DNA of 64,000 nucleotides from Sphingomonas sp. QA11 (GTDB lineage: Bacteria; Pseudomonadota; Alphaproteobacteria; Sphingomonadales; Sphingomonadaceae): assembly GCF_028473665.1 (NCBI RefSeq), contig NZ_CP098774.1, forward strand, positions 3,128,501-3,192,500, written 5' to 3'. A program made the translations under genes and the position numbers. The notes beneath the pieces are model-generated. The model was not told the DNA's origin. It searched no databases and saw nothing but the letters and a program-made list of their open reading frames with translations. Positions 1 to 8,541 of this stretch are shown here, piece by piece. Each line of letters starts with the position of its first letter. Position 1 is the stretch's first letter.

Positions 1-357
1 CTCGAATGGCCTGGCGATCTGCTGCACGAAGCGGGGCACGTCGCGGTGACCGATCCTGCGTTGCGCCCGACCCTCAGCGAGGTGCGCTCCGATCCTGCCG
101 AGGAGATGGCCGCCATTGTCTGGTCCTATGCCGCGGCGCTCGAGATGGATCTGGATCCGGCGATCGTATTCCACGAGCATGGCTACAGAGGCGGCGGCGA
201 TTCGATCCTCGAGAATTTCACGGCCGGCCGTTATTTCGGCGTACCGATGCTGGAATATTACGGCATGACGCTGACCGAACGCTTCGCCGAGGAACGCGGG
301 ATGGCGCCCTACCCGTTCATGCTCTCCTGGCTACGCACCCGGACGAGCGCTGAATGA
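1..357 (+). CDS. Hypothetical protein with HEAGH zinc-protease-like motif (5' truncated by window)
   Basis: The reading frame is open from base 1 and ends at the TGA at 355-357, so the start lies outside the window. The visible 118 residues begin LEWPGDLLHEAGHVAV, which contains HEAGH, an HExxH pattern typical of zinc metallopeptidases. About 20 residues later comes an acidic stretch (DPAEEMAAI) that could supply further ligands. The rest is soluble and rich in aromatic residues, with no membrane segment. I do not recognise the family. The gene is convergent with the epimerase gene downstream, with a gap of about 65 bases. A metallopeptidase-like fold is inferred only from the motif. Confidence 0.7.
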   Translation, partial: LEWPGDLLHEAGHVAVTDPALRPTLSEVRSDPAEEMAAIVWSYAAALEMDLDPAIVFHEHGYRGGGDSILENFTAGRYFGVPMLEYYGMTLTERFAEERGMAPYPFMLSWLRTRTSAE

Positions 358-421
358 CCGGCACGCCCGGACACCAATGGATCGCGTTGCGCATCTTCGG
401 ATCGGGGTTTCAAAACTAGCC

Positions 422-1924
422 TCAATGGAGCAGCCGGGCCTCGCGGAAGGGATGCAGCACCGCCGCTTTCCGAGGCGCCGGCCCGCCCAGGATCGCCGCC
501 AGCGCATCGTCGATGCGGGGATAGTGGAAACGAAAGCCATGGAAGACCGCCTTCACCGGAAGCACCTTCTGTCCGCCAAGCATCAGCTCCCCGGCGAGAT
601 CGCCGAGCAACAGGCGAAGTGGCAGTGCCGGGAGCCGCAGGATCGCGGGACGCCCGAGCGCGCAACCGACAGCACGGGCGAAGTCGCCGTTGCTGACGGG
701 ATTGGGCGCGGTCGCATTGAGCGGGCCGCTGATCTCAGGATCGGCGGCCGCGGCGACGATGAGGCGCACCAGATCGTCACGATGGATCCAGCTCGTCACC
801 TGCTTGCCTGTCCCGATCGGCCCGCCCAGCCCGAATTCGAAGATCGGCAGCAACCCGCCCAGCATCCCGCCGCTTGAAGCGAGCACCAGCCCGGTGCGCA
901 GCAGCACGACGCGAGTACCGGCACTGGCTGCACGCATGGCCGCCGCTTCCCAGGTCGCGCAGACATCCGCCGCGAAGCCGCTGCCCCGCGCCACGGTTTC
1001 GTCCAGGATCGTGCCGTCATCGATGCCGTAGAAGCCGATCGCTGAACCGCTGACCAGAACCGCGGGACGCCGATCGAGCCGTTCGAACAACAGGCCGAGC
1101 GCTCGCGTCACCTCAAGCCGGGATTCGACGATCCGCCGCCGACGTATCGCGGTCCAGCGGCCGCCCGCAATCGGTTCTCCAGCGAGGTTGATCGCCACGT
1201 CGCAGCGAAAGTCGCCGGGCAGAGTGGCAAGATCGGCAACGATCCGCACCGGTGTCGCAAGCCCGAGCGCATTGCCCGGATTGCGGGTCAGGACAGTTAC
1301 GTCGTGGCCGGCCTCGACCAGCGCGGCGACCAGACGGTTTCCGACGAAGCCGGTGCCGCCAGTCACGAGAACCGCCTGCCGCCCCGGCAAAGCGTGCGCC
1401 AGCTCAGCAGCGGGGCCATCGCCGAGCCGCTCGTTGCGGGTTGCGGCGAGCAGGTCCCGCACGCCCGAGACCGCGACGCCCGCCGCGGCGATGGTCAGCA
1501 GGATGGAGACAGCGCCATGGCCGTGGAGGACGATCGCGTCAGGCAGACTCGCCCGGCCAACCAGCACCGGCACGAGCATGGCGAGCAACACACCGTAGTT
1601 GAGCGTCAACAAGGTGTGAGTCACCCGTTCGCTCGCGGGTAGCGCGCGGATGCGATCCTCCTCGACGAAATCCCACAAGGTGATGCCCGTCTCGACCGCC
1701 AGTGCTGCCAGCAGTACCAGCGCCGGGACGCCGTGCAGTTCAGTCCAGCCCAAAGCCAGGAAGACCAGCGCGTAGATCAGGTTCCGCGCACCATGGAGTC
1801 GAAGTTCCGTCGCCTGGCCGGGTTTCCAGGGTAGCCGCAGGGTCAGTTCATGGTGATAGAGCGTGTCGAAACCGCCCATTGCGACCTGAAGCAGCAACAG
1901 TGCAACGAAGACCGGATCGTTCAT
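422..1924 (-). CDS. TIGR01777-type SDR epimerase with N-terminal membrane domain
   Basis: This is a 500-residue fusion. Residues 1-160 are hydrophobic with several probable membrane helices. Residues 183-480 form an NAD(P)-binding Rossmann epimerase with the nucleotide loop VTGGTGFVGNRL, the INLAGEPIAGGRW segment and the SGSAIGFYG motif that mark the TIGR01777/YfcH family. YfcH itself is about 300 residues and lacks the membrane part, so the fusion places the epimerase at the inner membrane. The substrate is unknown. The start ATG overlaps the stop of the upstream DUF4166 gene (ATGA at 1921-1924), so the two are translationally coupled. Family assignment is firm; the physiological role is not. 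Confidence 0.88.
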   Translation of the reverse strand: MNDPVFVALLLLQVAMGGFDTLYHHELTLRLPWKPGQATELRLHGARNLIYALVFLALGWTELHGVPALVLLAALAVETGITLWDFVEEDRIRALPASERVTHTLLTLNYGVLLAMLVPVLVGRASLPDAIVLHGHGAVSILLTIAAAGVAVSGVRDLLAATRNERLGDGPAAELAHALPGRQAVLVTGGTGFVGNRLVAALVEAGHDVTVLTRNPGNALGLATPVRIVADLATLPGDFRCDVAINLAGEPIAGGRWTAIRRRRIVESRLEVTRALGLLFERLDRRPAVLVSGSAIGFYGIDDGTILDETVARGSGFAADVCATWEAAAMRAASAGTRVVLLRTGLVLASSGGMLGGLLPIFEFGLGGPIGTGKQVTSWIHRDDLVRLIVAAAADPEISGPLNATAPNPVSNGDFARAVGCALGRPAILRLPALPLRLLLGDLAGELMLGGQKVLPVKAVFHGFRFHYPRIDDALAAILGGPAPRKAAVLHPFREARLLH

Positions 1925-2604
1925 CTCGCATCTCCCGGGCGGTATTCAGTGAACATGCCGCATTGATGGACCAGCGCGCCGAACCAGGGATGGTCGAGCG
2001 CCAGGGTGAAGGCGAACCAGCCATGGTCGCAATCCACATGGCCGATGCTGAGCCGGCCGGGATTGAGCCAGCGCGGCAGGCGCAATCGGAGCGGACCGAG
2101 GCGCCAGAAATAATGGTCGCTGTCGAAATACAGCGCCTCGTTCTCGACCCGAAGCCGGAGCGCGATGCCAAAACCCATGCCGAGATACTCCTCAAGCCCG
2201 GTGGGGCCGGCGAAGCGCTTGGAACTATGGATCACCTGCGGAAAGCCGGCGCGGCGGCTGTACTGGCGAGTCCAGAACTGGCCGCCCCCGCTCGCATCCT
2301 CGGTCACGCACACCGCCGCCGCGACGCTGGTGTCAGTGCTCAGCGGCAACGGCGCCCCGACCAGGCGGCAGGCCTGGGCGAACGCCCAGCCGAGACGGCT
2401 CATCCGGCATTCGACGATCTCGCCGACATAGCTGATCGTCTGCGTGGCCAGCGCCTTGCGCCCGAAGCGTGCCCGAACGGCCGGCGGCAGGTTGGCCCAG
2501 CCAGCCTCGCCAAGCAACTGGCGGAAGCGCGGATCGACCATGGTGACGCCGGTACGCGGGGCATGCTGCGGAATGGGGACCGGACGCGCTGCAAGGGTGG
2601 ACAT
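1921..2604 (-). CDS. DUF4166 domain-containing protein
   Basis: A 227-residue soluble protein that fits the DUF4166 family: FRQLLGEAGWANLPPAVRARF near the N terminus (residues about 27-47), a central QFWTRQYSR block and a C-terminal CDHGWFAFTLALDHPWFG block. The family is uncharacterised, but it often occurs beside TIGR01777 epimerases, as here, where the stop overlaps the epimerase start. The ATG at 2604 follows an AGGAAGAG ribosome-binding site directly. A promoter and a dyad lie just upstream at 2625-2668. It is presumably involved in envelope or lipid modification together with the epimerase (inference). Confidence 0.82.
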   Translation of the reverse strand: MSTLAARPVPIPQHAPRTGVTMVDPRFRQLLGEAGWANLPPAVRARFGRKALATQTISYVGEIVECRMSRLGWAFAQACRLVGAPLPLSTDTSVAAAVCVTEDASGGGQFWTRQYSRRAGFPQVIHSSKRFAGPTGLEEYLGMGFGIALRLRVENEALYFDSDHYFWRLGPLRLRLPRWLNPGRLSIGHVDCDHGWFAFTLALDHPWFGALVHQCGMFTEYRPGDAR

Positions 2605-2624
2605 CTCTTCCTTCTGTTCCGGTT

Positions 2625-2668
2625 ATTTCTGTTAAATCAGAAATTACAGATTTTACAAACAGAGTCAA
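2625..2668 (-). promoter_or_regulatory. Promoter with overlapping operator dyad for the DUF4166-epimerase operon
   Basis: On the minus strand, TTGACT (2663-2668) is followed after 16 bases by TAATTT (2641-2646), a plausible -35/-10 pair. Overlapping the -10 and running downstream is the dyad ATTTCTG-TTAAAT-CAGAAAT (2625-2644, 7-base arms). The block is much richer in A+T than its surroundings. The geometry fits a repressor site; no regulator gene lies next to it. Confidence 0.5.
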
Positions 2669-2846
2669 GGACTGGTCGCACCGAGGGGTTGATTGCGAAC
2701 CGATCGGCGGGTGCGTCCCAGAGAGGCCGACCATGGCGAAACCGGGCCGTTCCATCGGGCCGACCGGCCTTGCTTCGTATCGATATTGCCGTTGACGGGC
2801 GGATGATCGACAAGGTCGCATCACTTCTGATCAATGGGGGAATGCC

Positions 2847-4613
2847 ATGCGCCGTCTGTTCCTGGCTGCTTTGATTGCCACGATACCGGTTTCGGCCGGA
2901 GCCACGCCGACGAGCGATCTCAGCTCGGTAATAACCGACCATTGGGCATGGTATCTGAAGTCCAATCCGATCTACGCGACCACGCTGGGCGTCCATGATT
3001 ATGACGACCAGATCGGAGATTTCAGCCTGGCGGAAGCAGACCGCCAGGCGGCACAGGCTGGCGTCTTCCTCAAGCGGCTCGATGCGATACCGACCGCTCA
3101 GCTCTCTCTGGAGGACCAGACCAACAAGGCGATCCTGCACCGCATCCTCTCCGAGCAGATCGAAGCCAACAGCTTCGGCGAGCGGATGATCACCTTCTCG
3201 ACGCTGGGAAGCTGGTTCCAGAGTTTCGCGGGACTCGCCGATGTCGTGCCGGTCCGCACCAAGGCAGATTTTGTGAGCTACACGACTCGCCTCGCCCTGT
3301 TCCCCAGGGCGAACGCCCAGGCGCTCGCGGTGACGCGGCAGGGTGTCGAGGGAGGCTATGTCCTTCCCTGCGCCGCGCTTGCCGGCTTCGAGAAGACGAC
3401 CACCGGCGTCATCGCCGAGAACCCGGAGGATTCGCGGTTCTTCGCGCCGTTCAAGGGCAACCGGCCGATTGAAATGACCGAGGCCGAGTGGAATACGATG
3501 AAGGCGAAGACAAAGACGCTTATCAGCGGCACCCTCAACCCCGAATATCGCAAGATCGATGCTTATTTCCGCACCGGCTATCTGCCGAAATGCCGCGCGT
3601 CCTATGGCGTGTCGGCGCTTCCCCAGGGCCAGCAATATTACGCCTTCCAGGTTCGCCAGCAGACGACGACCGAGATGACGCCGGGCCAGATCCATGAGCT
3701 CGGCCTCGGCGAGGTGAAGCGCATCCGCGCCGAGATGGATAAGATCGCCCAAAAGGCCGGCTATGCCAGTCGCGAGGCATTCATCCAGGATCTTCGCACC
3801 AACCCGAAATACTACCCGAAGAGCGCGGGCGAACTGATGAGCGCGGCGGCGCTTCAGGCGAAGGCCAACGACGGCAAGATGCCGACGCTGTTCGCCACCC
3901 TCCCCCGCCTCCCCTATGGCGTGCGTGCCGTCCCGGCAGAAACGGCCGAAGGAACGACCACCGCTTATTATATGCCCGGCTCGCCGCAGGCCGGGATTTC
4001 CGGCACCTATTACGTCAACACCTCGAAGCTGGATCAGCGGCCCCTGTACGAACTACCGGCGCTGACCACCCATGAGGCCGTTCCCGGCCATCACAACCAG
4101 ATCGCGCTCCAGCAGGAGATGAGTCTCCCCGACTTCCGCAAATATGTTGCGGGGTTCAATGCCTTTGTCGAAGGCTGGGGGCTCTATGCTGAACATCTCG
4201 GCATCGAGATGGGCATCTACGACACACCCGAAAAGGACATGGGCCGCCTGTCCTACGAAATGTGGCGCGCCTGTCGCCTGGTCGTGGATACGGGATTGCA
4301 CGCGCAAGGCTGGACCAAGGAACAGGCGGTTGCCTTCATGAAGGCCAATACAGCGCTGACGGACGCGAATATCGATGCCGAGGTGAACCGCTACATCAGC
4401 AATCCTGGCCAGGCACTCGCGTACAAGCTCGGCGAGCTCAAGATCCTCGCGCTCCGGCACAAGGCGGAGTCGAAACTCGGCCCGAAATTCGACGTGCGGC
4501 GATTCCATGACGCCGTGCTTGGACAAGGCGCGGTTCCACTCGACATTCTCGAAACGCAGATCGATCGATGGATCGCAACCGAGCAGGTCGCCCCTTCAGC
4601 GCAGAAGCAATAG
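2847..4613 (+). CDS. DUF885 family secreted peptidase-like protein
   Basis: A 588-residue protein with a Sec signal peptide (MRRLFLAALIATIPVSAGA, probable cleavage near residue 19). The DUF885 hallmark HEAVPGHHNQ is at about residue 409, followed by FVEGWGLYAEHLG about 35 residues later. The first motif resembles the zinc site of gluzincin peptidases and the second supplies the likely third ligand. Length matches the family (about 580-610). It is predicted to be a periplasmic metallopeptidase or carboxypeptidase; the substrate is unknown. The ATG is preceded by GGGGGAATGCC, a good ribosome-binding site. It is a single gene, divergent from the DUF4166 operon. Confidence 0.9.
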   Translation: MRRLFLAALIATIPVSAGATPTSDLSSVITDHWAWYLKSNPIYATTLGVHDYDDQIGDFSLAEADRQAAQAGVFLKRLDAIPTAQLSLEDQTNKAILHRILSEQIEANSFGERMITFSTLGSWFQSFAGLADVVPVRTKADFVSYTTRLALFPRANAQALAVTRQGVEGGYVLPCAALAGFEKTTTGVIAENPEDSRFFAPFKGNRPIEMTEAEWNTMKAKTKTLISGTLNPEYRKIDAYFRTGYLPKCRASYGVSALPQGQQYYAFQVRQQTTTEMTPGQIHELGLGEVKRIRAEMDKIAQKAGYASREAFIQDLRTNPKYYPKSAGELMSAAALQAKANDGKMPTLFATLPRLPYGVRAVPAETAEGTTTAYYMPGSPQAGISGTYYVNTSKLDQRPLYELPALTTHEAVPGHHNQIALQQEMSLPDFRKYVAGFNAFVEGWGLYAEHLGIEMGIYDTPEKDMGRLSYEMWRACRLVVDTGLHAQGWTKEQAVAFMKANTALTDANIDAEVNRYISNPGQALAYKLGELKILALRHKAESKLGPKFDVRRFHDAVLGQGAVPLDILETQIDRWIATEQVAPSAQKQ

Positions 4614-4679
4614 AGTGCCATTCCCGGTTGCCCCGGCTCGCAGAAGCGGGTCGGGGCAGCCCGTCTGGTTCGGGCAATC

Positions 4680-5447
4680 CTACTCAACCTTCTCCTTCGG
4701 CAGCACCATGTCGGGCTCGGGACCGAGCCGCCGGAGCACCACGTCGAAACGGCCGTTTTCGATGCGGATTTCATTGAACGACGGCGGTGTATCGCGAGTC
4801 CGTTCGGAGAGCGTCCCCGCCCCGATCATCCGGATCTTCCGGCCACCAGCTTCGCGCACCACGTCGAACGGGTCATGGACATGGCCGGTCAGCACCGCGC
4901 TCGCGCCGGCCACGGCCAGCGCCTTGAACGCCTCCGCTCCGTTACGGGTCGAGGAGCGCATCCGCTCATGCGCCCCGATCAGCGGGTGATGGCAGGCGAC
5001 GAAGACCAGCGCATCCTTCGGCGCAGCCTCGACCAGCGCCAGCGCCCGTTGCAGCGCACGAGAACTTACATGCCCCTTCGACCAGTCGAGCCGCCACTGG
5101 GCGCGCGCCGTCGTGACCATCGGCACGATCGCCACGCCCGGCAGGTCGAGCGGCCGTTCGATCAGGCGCTCGATCGCCCCGATCCGGTCGTAGGGGCGAA
5201 AGAGCCGCGCCAAAGGGTTGAAATAGGGCAGGTCGTGGTTGCCGACTTCCACGGTGACCGGCACGCCCAGCCCCTGCAGCCAGGCGAGACCGGCGGCGAA
5301 CTCACGACGCCGCGCATGCATCGTCAGGTCGCCGGTCATGACTACCGCATCGGGCTTCTCGGCCTGCACCAGACCATCGAACCAGGCGATCGCGGCGCGG
5401 TCCTCGCGACCGAAATGCACGTCGCTGACGTGGAACAGGCGGATCAT
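4680..5447 (-). CDS. Calcineurin-like metallophosphoesterase
   Basis: A 255-residue cytosolic phosphoesterase with the full metal-binding set: DVHFG at residues 9-13, GDL at 39-41, GNHD at 69-72, a CHHP block in the middle and GHVHDPFD near the C terminus. This is the dinuclear metal centre of the calcineurin/CpdA superfamily. The substrate cannot be read from sequence; cyclic nucleotides, nucleotides or phospholipid products are possible. Its start overlaps the stop of the lipid-kinase gene (ATGA, 5444-5447), which hints at a shared phospholipid role (inference). Confidence 0.9.
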   Translation of the reverse strand: MIRLFHVSDVHFGREDRAAIAWFDGLVQAEKPDAVVMTGDLTMHARRREFAAGLAWLQGLGVPVTVEVGNHDLPYFNPLARLFRPYDRIGAIERLIERPLDLPGVAIVPMVTTARAQWRLDWSKGHVSSRALQRALALVEAAPKDALVFVACHHPLIGAHERMRSSTRNGAEAFKALAVAGASAVLTGHVHDPFDVVREAGGRKIRMIGAGTLSERTRDTPPSFNEIRIENGRFDVVLRRLGPEPDMVLPKEKVE

Positions 5448-6274
5448 CCCTGCGCCTTCGTCGCGATGAACATCTCCCGTCCCATGCCGCAGCGAATGAC
5501 GATATCCGGATCGAGCATCACCGGCTCGCCATCGAACAGCGCCAGTGCCGGCCGGGTCCCGGCGATGCGGAACCGGGTTGCGCGGACTTGGGTCACCTCA
5601 GCCGCGGCGACCCAGTCGCCGGTCAGCCACTCCCAGCCGAGCGACGCGATCGCCCGCCAGTCGCGCGCGTCCACGGCCGCCACATCGAGATGGTCAACTT
5701 CGGGCCGCACGAACACAGCCTGCGCATGATGGCGGAACCCGGGCACGCCGGACAGGCGGATGCCCCCTGAAAAAGTGCGGCGCCACGCCGTCCTGATCGC
5801 ACGGACCAAGCCGCGGACCCGGCCGGCACGCACCAGCTCGCGTGCACGTACCCAGGTCGCGGCGGGGCCCAGGATCAAGCCGACAAAGGCACGATGCGGA
5901 CCGGCCTCGACCATCGGCAACGCGACGAGGCGTCCCTGCGCCCCGGCGGCACGGATGATCGCCACCGGGTCGGCCTCGCCATGCAGCAGCTTGGCCAACA
6001 GGTTCATCGTGCCGCCCGGCAGGATGAGGATCGCACCCTTCCATTCGGCCAGGGCGCAGGCAGCGGCGTTGATCGTCCCGTCCCCGGCGAACAGGACGAC
6101 CGTATCGACTCCTGCCGCATCCAGTTCCGCGGCCTCTGGAAGATCGTCCGCCGGAAAGGCGGTTCGTCCGGCTAGCGCCAGATCATGCTCGGCAAACACG
6201 GCCTCGATCGCTGCCGCCTTTTCCGTCGTTGCCGTGCCGGAGGCGGTGTTGGTGATGAACCACAGTTTCTGCAT
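5444..6274 (-). CDS. Diacylglycerol kinase family lipid kinase
   Basis: A 276-residue protein of the DAGK catalytic family (YegS/BmrU type). It has an N-terminal nucleotide-binding strand, the FAGDGTIN loop at residues 62-69 and the PGGTMNLLA motif at residues 86-94, which is the signature of this fold. No membrane helix is seen, as expected for the soluble YegS-like enzymes. It would phosphorylate diacylglycerol or a related lipid with ATP. It is the first gene of a two-gene minus-strand operon with the metallophosphoesterase, and is divergent from matB across a short gap. Confidence 0.88.
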   Translation of the reverse strand: MQKLWFITNTASGTATTEKAAAIEAVFAEHDLALAGRTAFPADDLPEAAELDAAGVDTVVLFAGDGTINAAACALAEWKGAILILPGGTMNLLAKLLHGEADPVAIIRAAGAQGRLVALPMVEAGPHRAFVGLILGPAATWVRARELVRAGRVRGLVRAIRTAWRRTFSGGIRLSGVPGFRHHAQAVFVRPEVDHLDVAAVDARDWRAIASLGWEWLTGDWVAAAEVTQVRATRFRIAGTRPALALFDGEPVMLDPDIVIRCGMGREMFIATKAQG

Positions 6275-6357
6275 GGCGATCCCAACGCGCGAGGGAGAGA
6301 ATGGTGACGCATTGCCCGGGACGAGATAGGCAGCGCGCGAAAACAGCGGAGAGACTC

Positions 6358-7875
6358 GTGCCGAACCTGTATGACCGTTTCGTCGAATGCTTTACACCCC
6401 GGCTCGACGAGCCGTTCATCGTTCGACCCGACGGCACGTCGATCACCTACCGCGATCTCCATGCCGCGACGGGACGGATCGCTAGTTTGTTCCTGTCGCT
6501 CGGGATCGGACGGGGCGACCGGATCGCGATGCAGGTCGACAAGTCGGCTGAAGGGCTGCTGGTCTACTTAGCGACACTGCGGATCGGGGCGATCCACCTG
6601 CCGCTCAATCCGGCCTATACGCCCCGCGAGCTCGACTATTTCCTGCGCGACGCGGAGCCGACGCTGTTCGTTTGCAGCCCGGCGAACGAGCCGGTGCTCG
6701 GGCCGCTCTGCCGGGAGATCGGCGTTCCCAACGTGATGACCCTGGGCAAGGCAGGCGATGGCAGCCTGCCCGAAGCCGCCGAGGCGATGCCGACCGAGTT
6801 CGCGACCGTCGATGTGGCGAACGACGAACTGGCCGCGATCCTCTATACCTCCGGCACCACCGGGCGCTCTAAAGGCGCGATGCTGACTCACGACAATCTC
6901 GGCTCCAATGCCGAGACACTGGTAGAGCTCTGGCGCTTCACGCGCGACGACGTGCTGCTTCACGCGCTGCCGACCTTCCACACCCACGGCCTGTTCGTCG
7001 CGACCAACATCATCCTGCTCGCGGGCGCGCGGATGATCTTCCTGCCGGCGTTCGATCTCGACGCGATGATCCGGCTTCTGCCGCAGTGCACCGCGCTGAT
7101 GGGCGTGCCGACCTTCTATTCGCGCCTGCTGTCCCGGCCCGATTTCACGCACGAACTGGTCAGGGATATGCGCCTGTTCGTCTCGGGTTCCGCGCCACTA
7201 TCGGCCGAGGTCCACCGCGAGTTCAGCGCCCGCACCGGCCACGCCATCCTCGAACGCTATGGCATGACCGAGACCAACATGAACAGTTCCAACCCCTATG
7301 ACGGAGACCGGGTGCCGGGAAGCGTCGGCTTCCCACTGCCGGGCGTGGAGATCCGCGTCACCGATGCGGAGACTGCGACGCCATTGGCGCAGGGCGCAAT
7401 CGGCATGATCGAGGTACGCGGGCCAAACGTCTTCAAGGGCTATTGGCGGATGCCGGAGAAGACGGCGGAGGAGAAGCGCGCCGACGGATTCTTCATTACC
7501 GGCGATGTCGGCAGCGTCGACGAACGCGGCTATCTGTTCATCTCCGGCCGGCAGAAGGACCTGATCATCTCCGGCGGGCTCAACGTCTATCCCGCCGAGG
7601 TCGAGGCACTGATCGACGAGATGGCGGGCGTCGCCGAATGCGCGGTGATCGGGGTGCCGCATCCCGATCTTGGCGAGGGCGTGGTCGCTGTCGTCGCGGC
7701 CAAGGTGCCGGGCGCCGTGGACGCACAGGCAGTGAAGGCAGCACTGGCCGATACGCTGGCGGCGTTCAAACGACCGAAACAGATATATGTGGTCGACCAG
7801 CTGCCGCGTAATGCGATGGGCAAGATCCAGAAGGCCGAACTGCGCGGCACCTACGCTCGAACCTTTGCCGATTGA
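6358..7875 (+). CDS. matB: Malonyl-CoA synthetase (MatB-like acyl-CoA ligase)
   Basis: This enzyme makes malonyl-CoA from malonate, CoA and ATP. The sequence shows the ANL-superfamily motifs: P-loop YTSGTTGRSKGAML, the HALPTFHTHGLF block, ERYGMTETNMNSSNPY, the GDVG/SGRQKDLIISGG hinge and the C-terminal catalytic lysine in RNAMGKIQK. TETNMNSSNPY and the HTHGLF segment closely match characterised MatB enzymes rather than general fatty acyl-CoA ligases. I chose the GTG at 6358, preceded by GGAGAG, because it gives 505 residues, the family length. An in-frame ATG at 6301 also has a purine-rich site and would add 19 residues. No malonyl-CoA decarboxylase gene (matA) is visible. Confidence 0.88.
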   Translation: MPNLYDRFVECFTPRLDEPFIVRPDGTSITYRDLHAATGRIASLFLSLGIGRGDRIAMQVDKSAEGLLVYLATLRIGAIHLPLNPAYTPRELDYFLRDAEPTLFVCSPANEPVLGPLCREIGVPNVMTLGKAGDGSLPEAAEAMPTEFATVDVANDELAAILYTSGTTGRSKGAMLTHDNLGSNAETLVELWRFTRDDVLLHALPTFHTHGLFVATNIILLAGARMIFLPAFDLDAMIRLLPQCTALMGVPTFYSRLLSRPDFTHELVRDMRLFVSGSAPLSAEVHREFSARTGHAILERYGMTETNMNSSNPYDGDRVPGSVGFPLPGVEIRVTDAETATPLAQGAIGMIEVRGPNVFKGYWRMPEKTAEEKRADGFFITGDVGSVDERGYLFISGRQKDLIISGGLNVYPAEVEALIDEMAGVAECAVIGVPHPDLGEGVVAVVAAKVPGAVDAQAVKAALADTLAAFKRPKQIYVVDQLPRNAMGKIQKAELRGTYARTFAD

Positions 7876-7881
7876 ACCCAG

Positions 7882-8307
7882 ATGACGAAGGAAACCAGGA
7901 TGCTGCCGGCCCGTACCTATAGCGTTTCGATCGATCGCGACTGGCGGGCGCTGTACGACGAGATCTGGCAACCCGCCTTCTTCGCGAAATGGGCGTCGGG
8001 CCTTGCCGAATCCGATCTCCGGGCGGACGGCGATGCCTGGCTGGCCGATGGGCCGGAAGGCCCGATCCGCATCCGCTTCACCCCGCATAACGACTATGGC
8101 GTGATGGATCATTTCGTCGATCCGGGCACCGGCGGAGAAATCCACATCCCCTTGCGTGTCGTGCAGAATGGCGCGGGCGCCGAGGTGATGTTGACACTCT
8201 ATCGCCAGCCGGACATGGACGACGAGCGGTTCGCGGCCGACGCGAAATGGATCAACCGCGATCTCAACACGCTGAAGGCGCTGTTCACGCCGCAGCGAGG
8301 TCGTTGA
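7882..8307 (+). CDS. SRPBCC-like small protein
   Basis: A 141-residue soluble protein. The opening RTYSVSIDRDWRALYDEIWQP and the pattern of a damaged-looking substrate pocket followed by a long C-terminal helix (AADAKWINRDLNTLKALF) resemble the polyketide-cyclase/START (SRPBCC) fold. Its start lies 6 bases behind the matB stop, so it is probably co-transcribed with it. It could bind a hydrophobic ligand or acyl product; no catalytic residues are evident. Fold assignment is by pattern only. Confidence 0.75.
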   Translation: MTKETRMLPARTYSVSIDRDWRALYDEIWQPAFFAKWASGLAESDLRADGDAWLADGPEGPIRIRFTPHNDYGVMDHFVDPGTGGEIHIPLRVVQNGAGAEVMLTLYRQPDMDDERFAADAKWINRDLNTLKALFTPQRGR

Positions 8308-8377
8308 CCGGGCGGGCACGAATGTGCCAGTGGGCGGCGGATCGGACGTAGGCGACGCCAGCCCCCGGACCGATCGC

Positions 8378-8451
8378 GCGGGTGTAGCTCAATGGCAGAG
8401 CAGAAGCTTCCCAAGCTTACGACGAGGGTTCGATTCCCTTCACCCGCTCCA
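8378..8451 (+). tRNA. tRNA-Gly (anticodon CCC)
   Basis: The 74 bases fold into a cloverleaf. The acceptor stem is GCGGGTG paired with CACCCGC, followed by discriminator T and an encoded CCA. The D stem is GCTC/GAGC, the anticodon loop TTCCCAA gives anticodon CCC, and the T arm contains TTCGATT. The anticodon stem has a mismatched first pair (G-A) above four good pairs. It stands alone between the SRPBCC gene and the flavoprotein gene. Confidence 0.95.
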
Positions 8452-8541
8452 GTTCTTCGGCTCTCCAGCCCGCATTCGGCACGCTGAGGCCAGGTCGACC
8501 GCGCCGTCAACGAACAGCGCAATGGGGGAGAAACGGGTTCC

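Noticed and set aside
4613-4680. Possible hairpin GCCCCG...CGGGGC between the DUF885 and phosphoesterase genes as a bidirectional terminator
   Set aside because: The stem is interrupted and no U-run follows on either strand.
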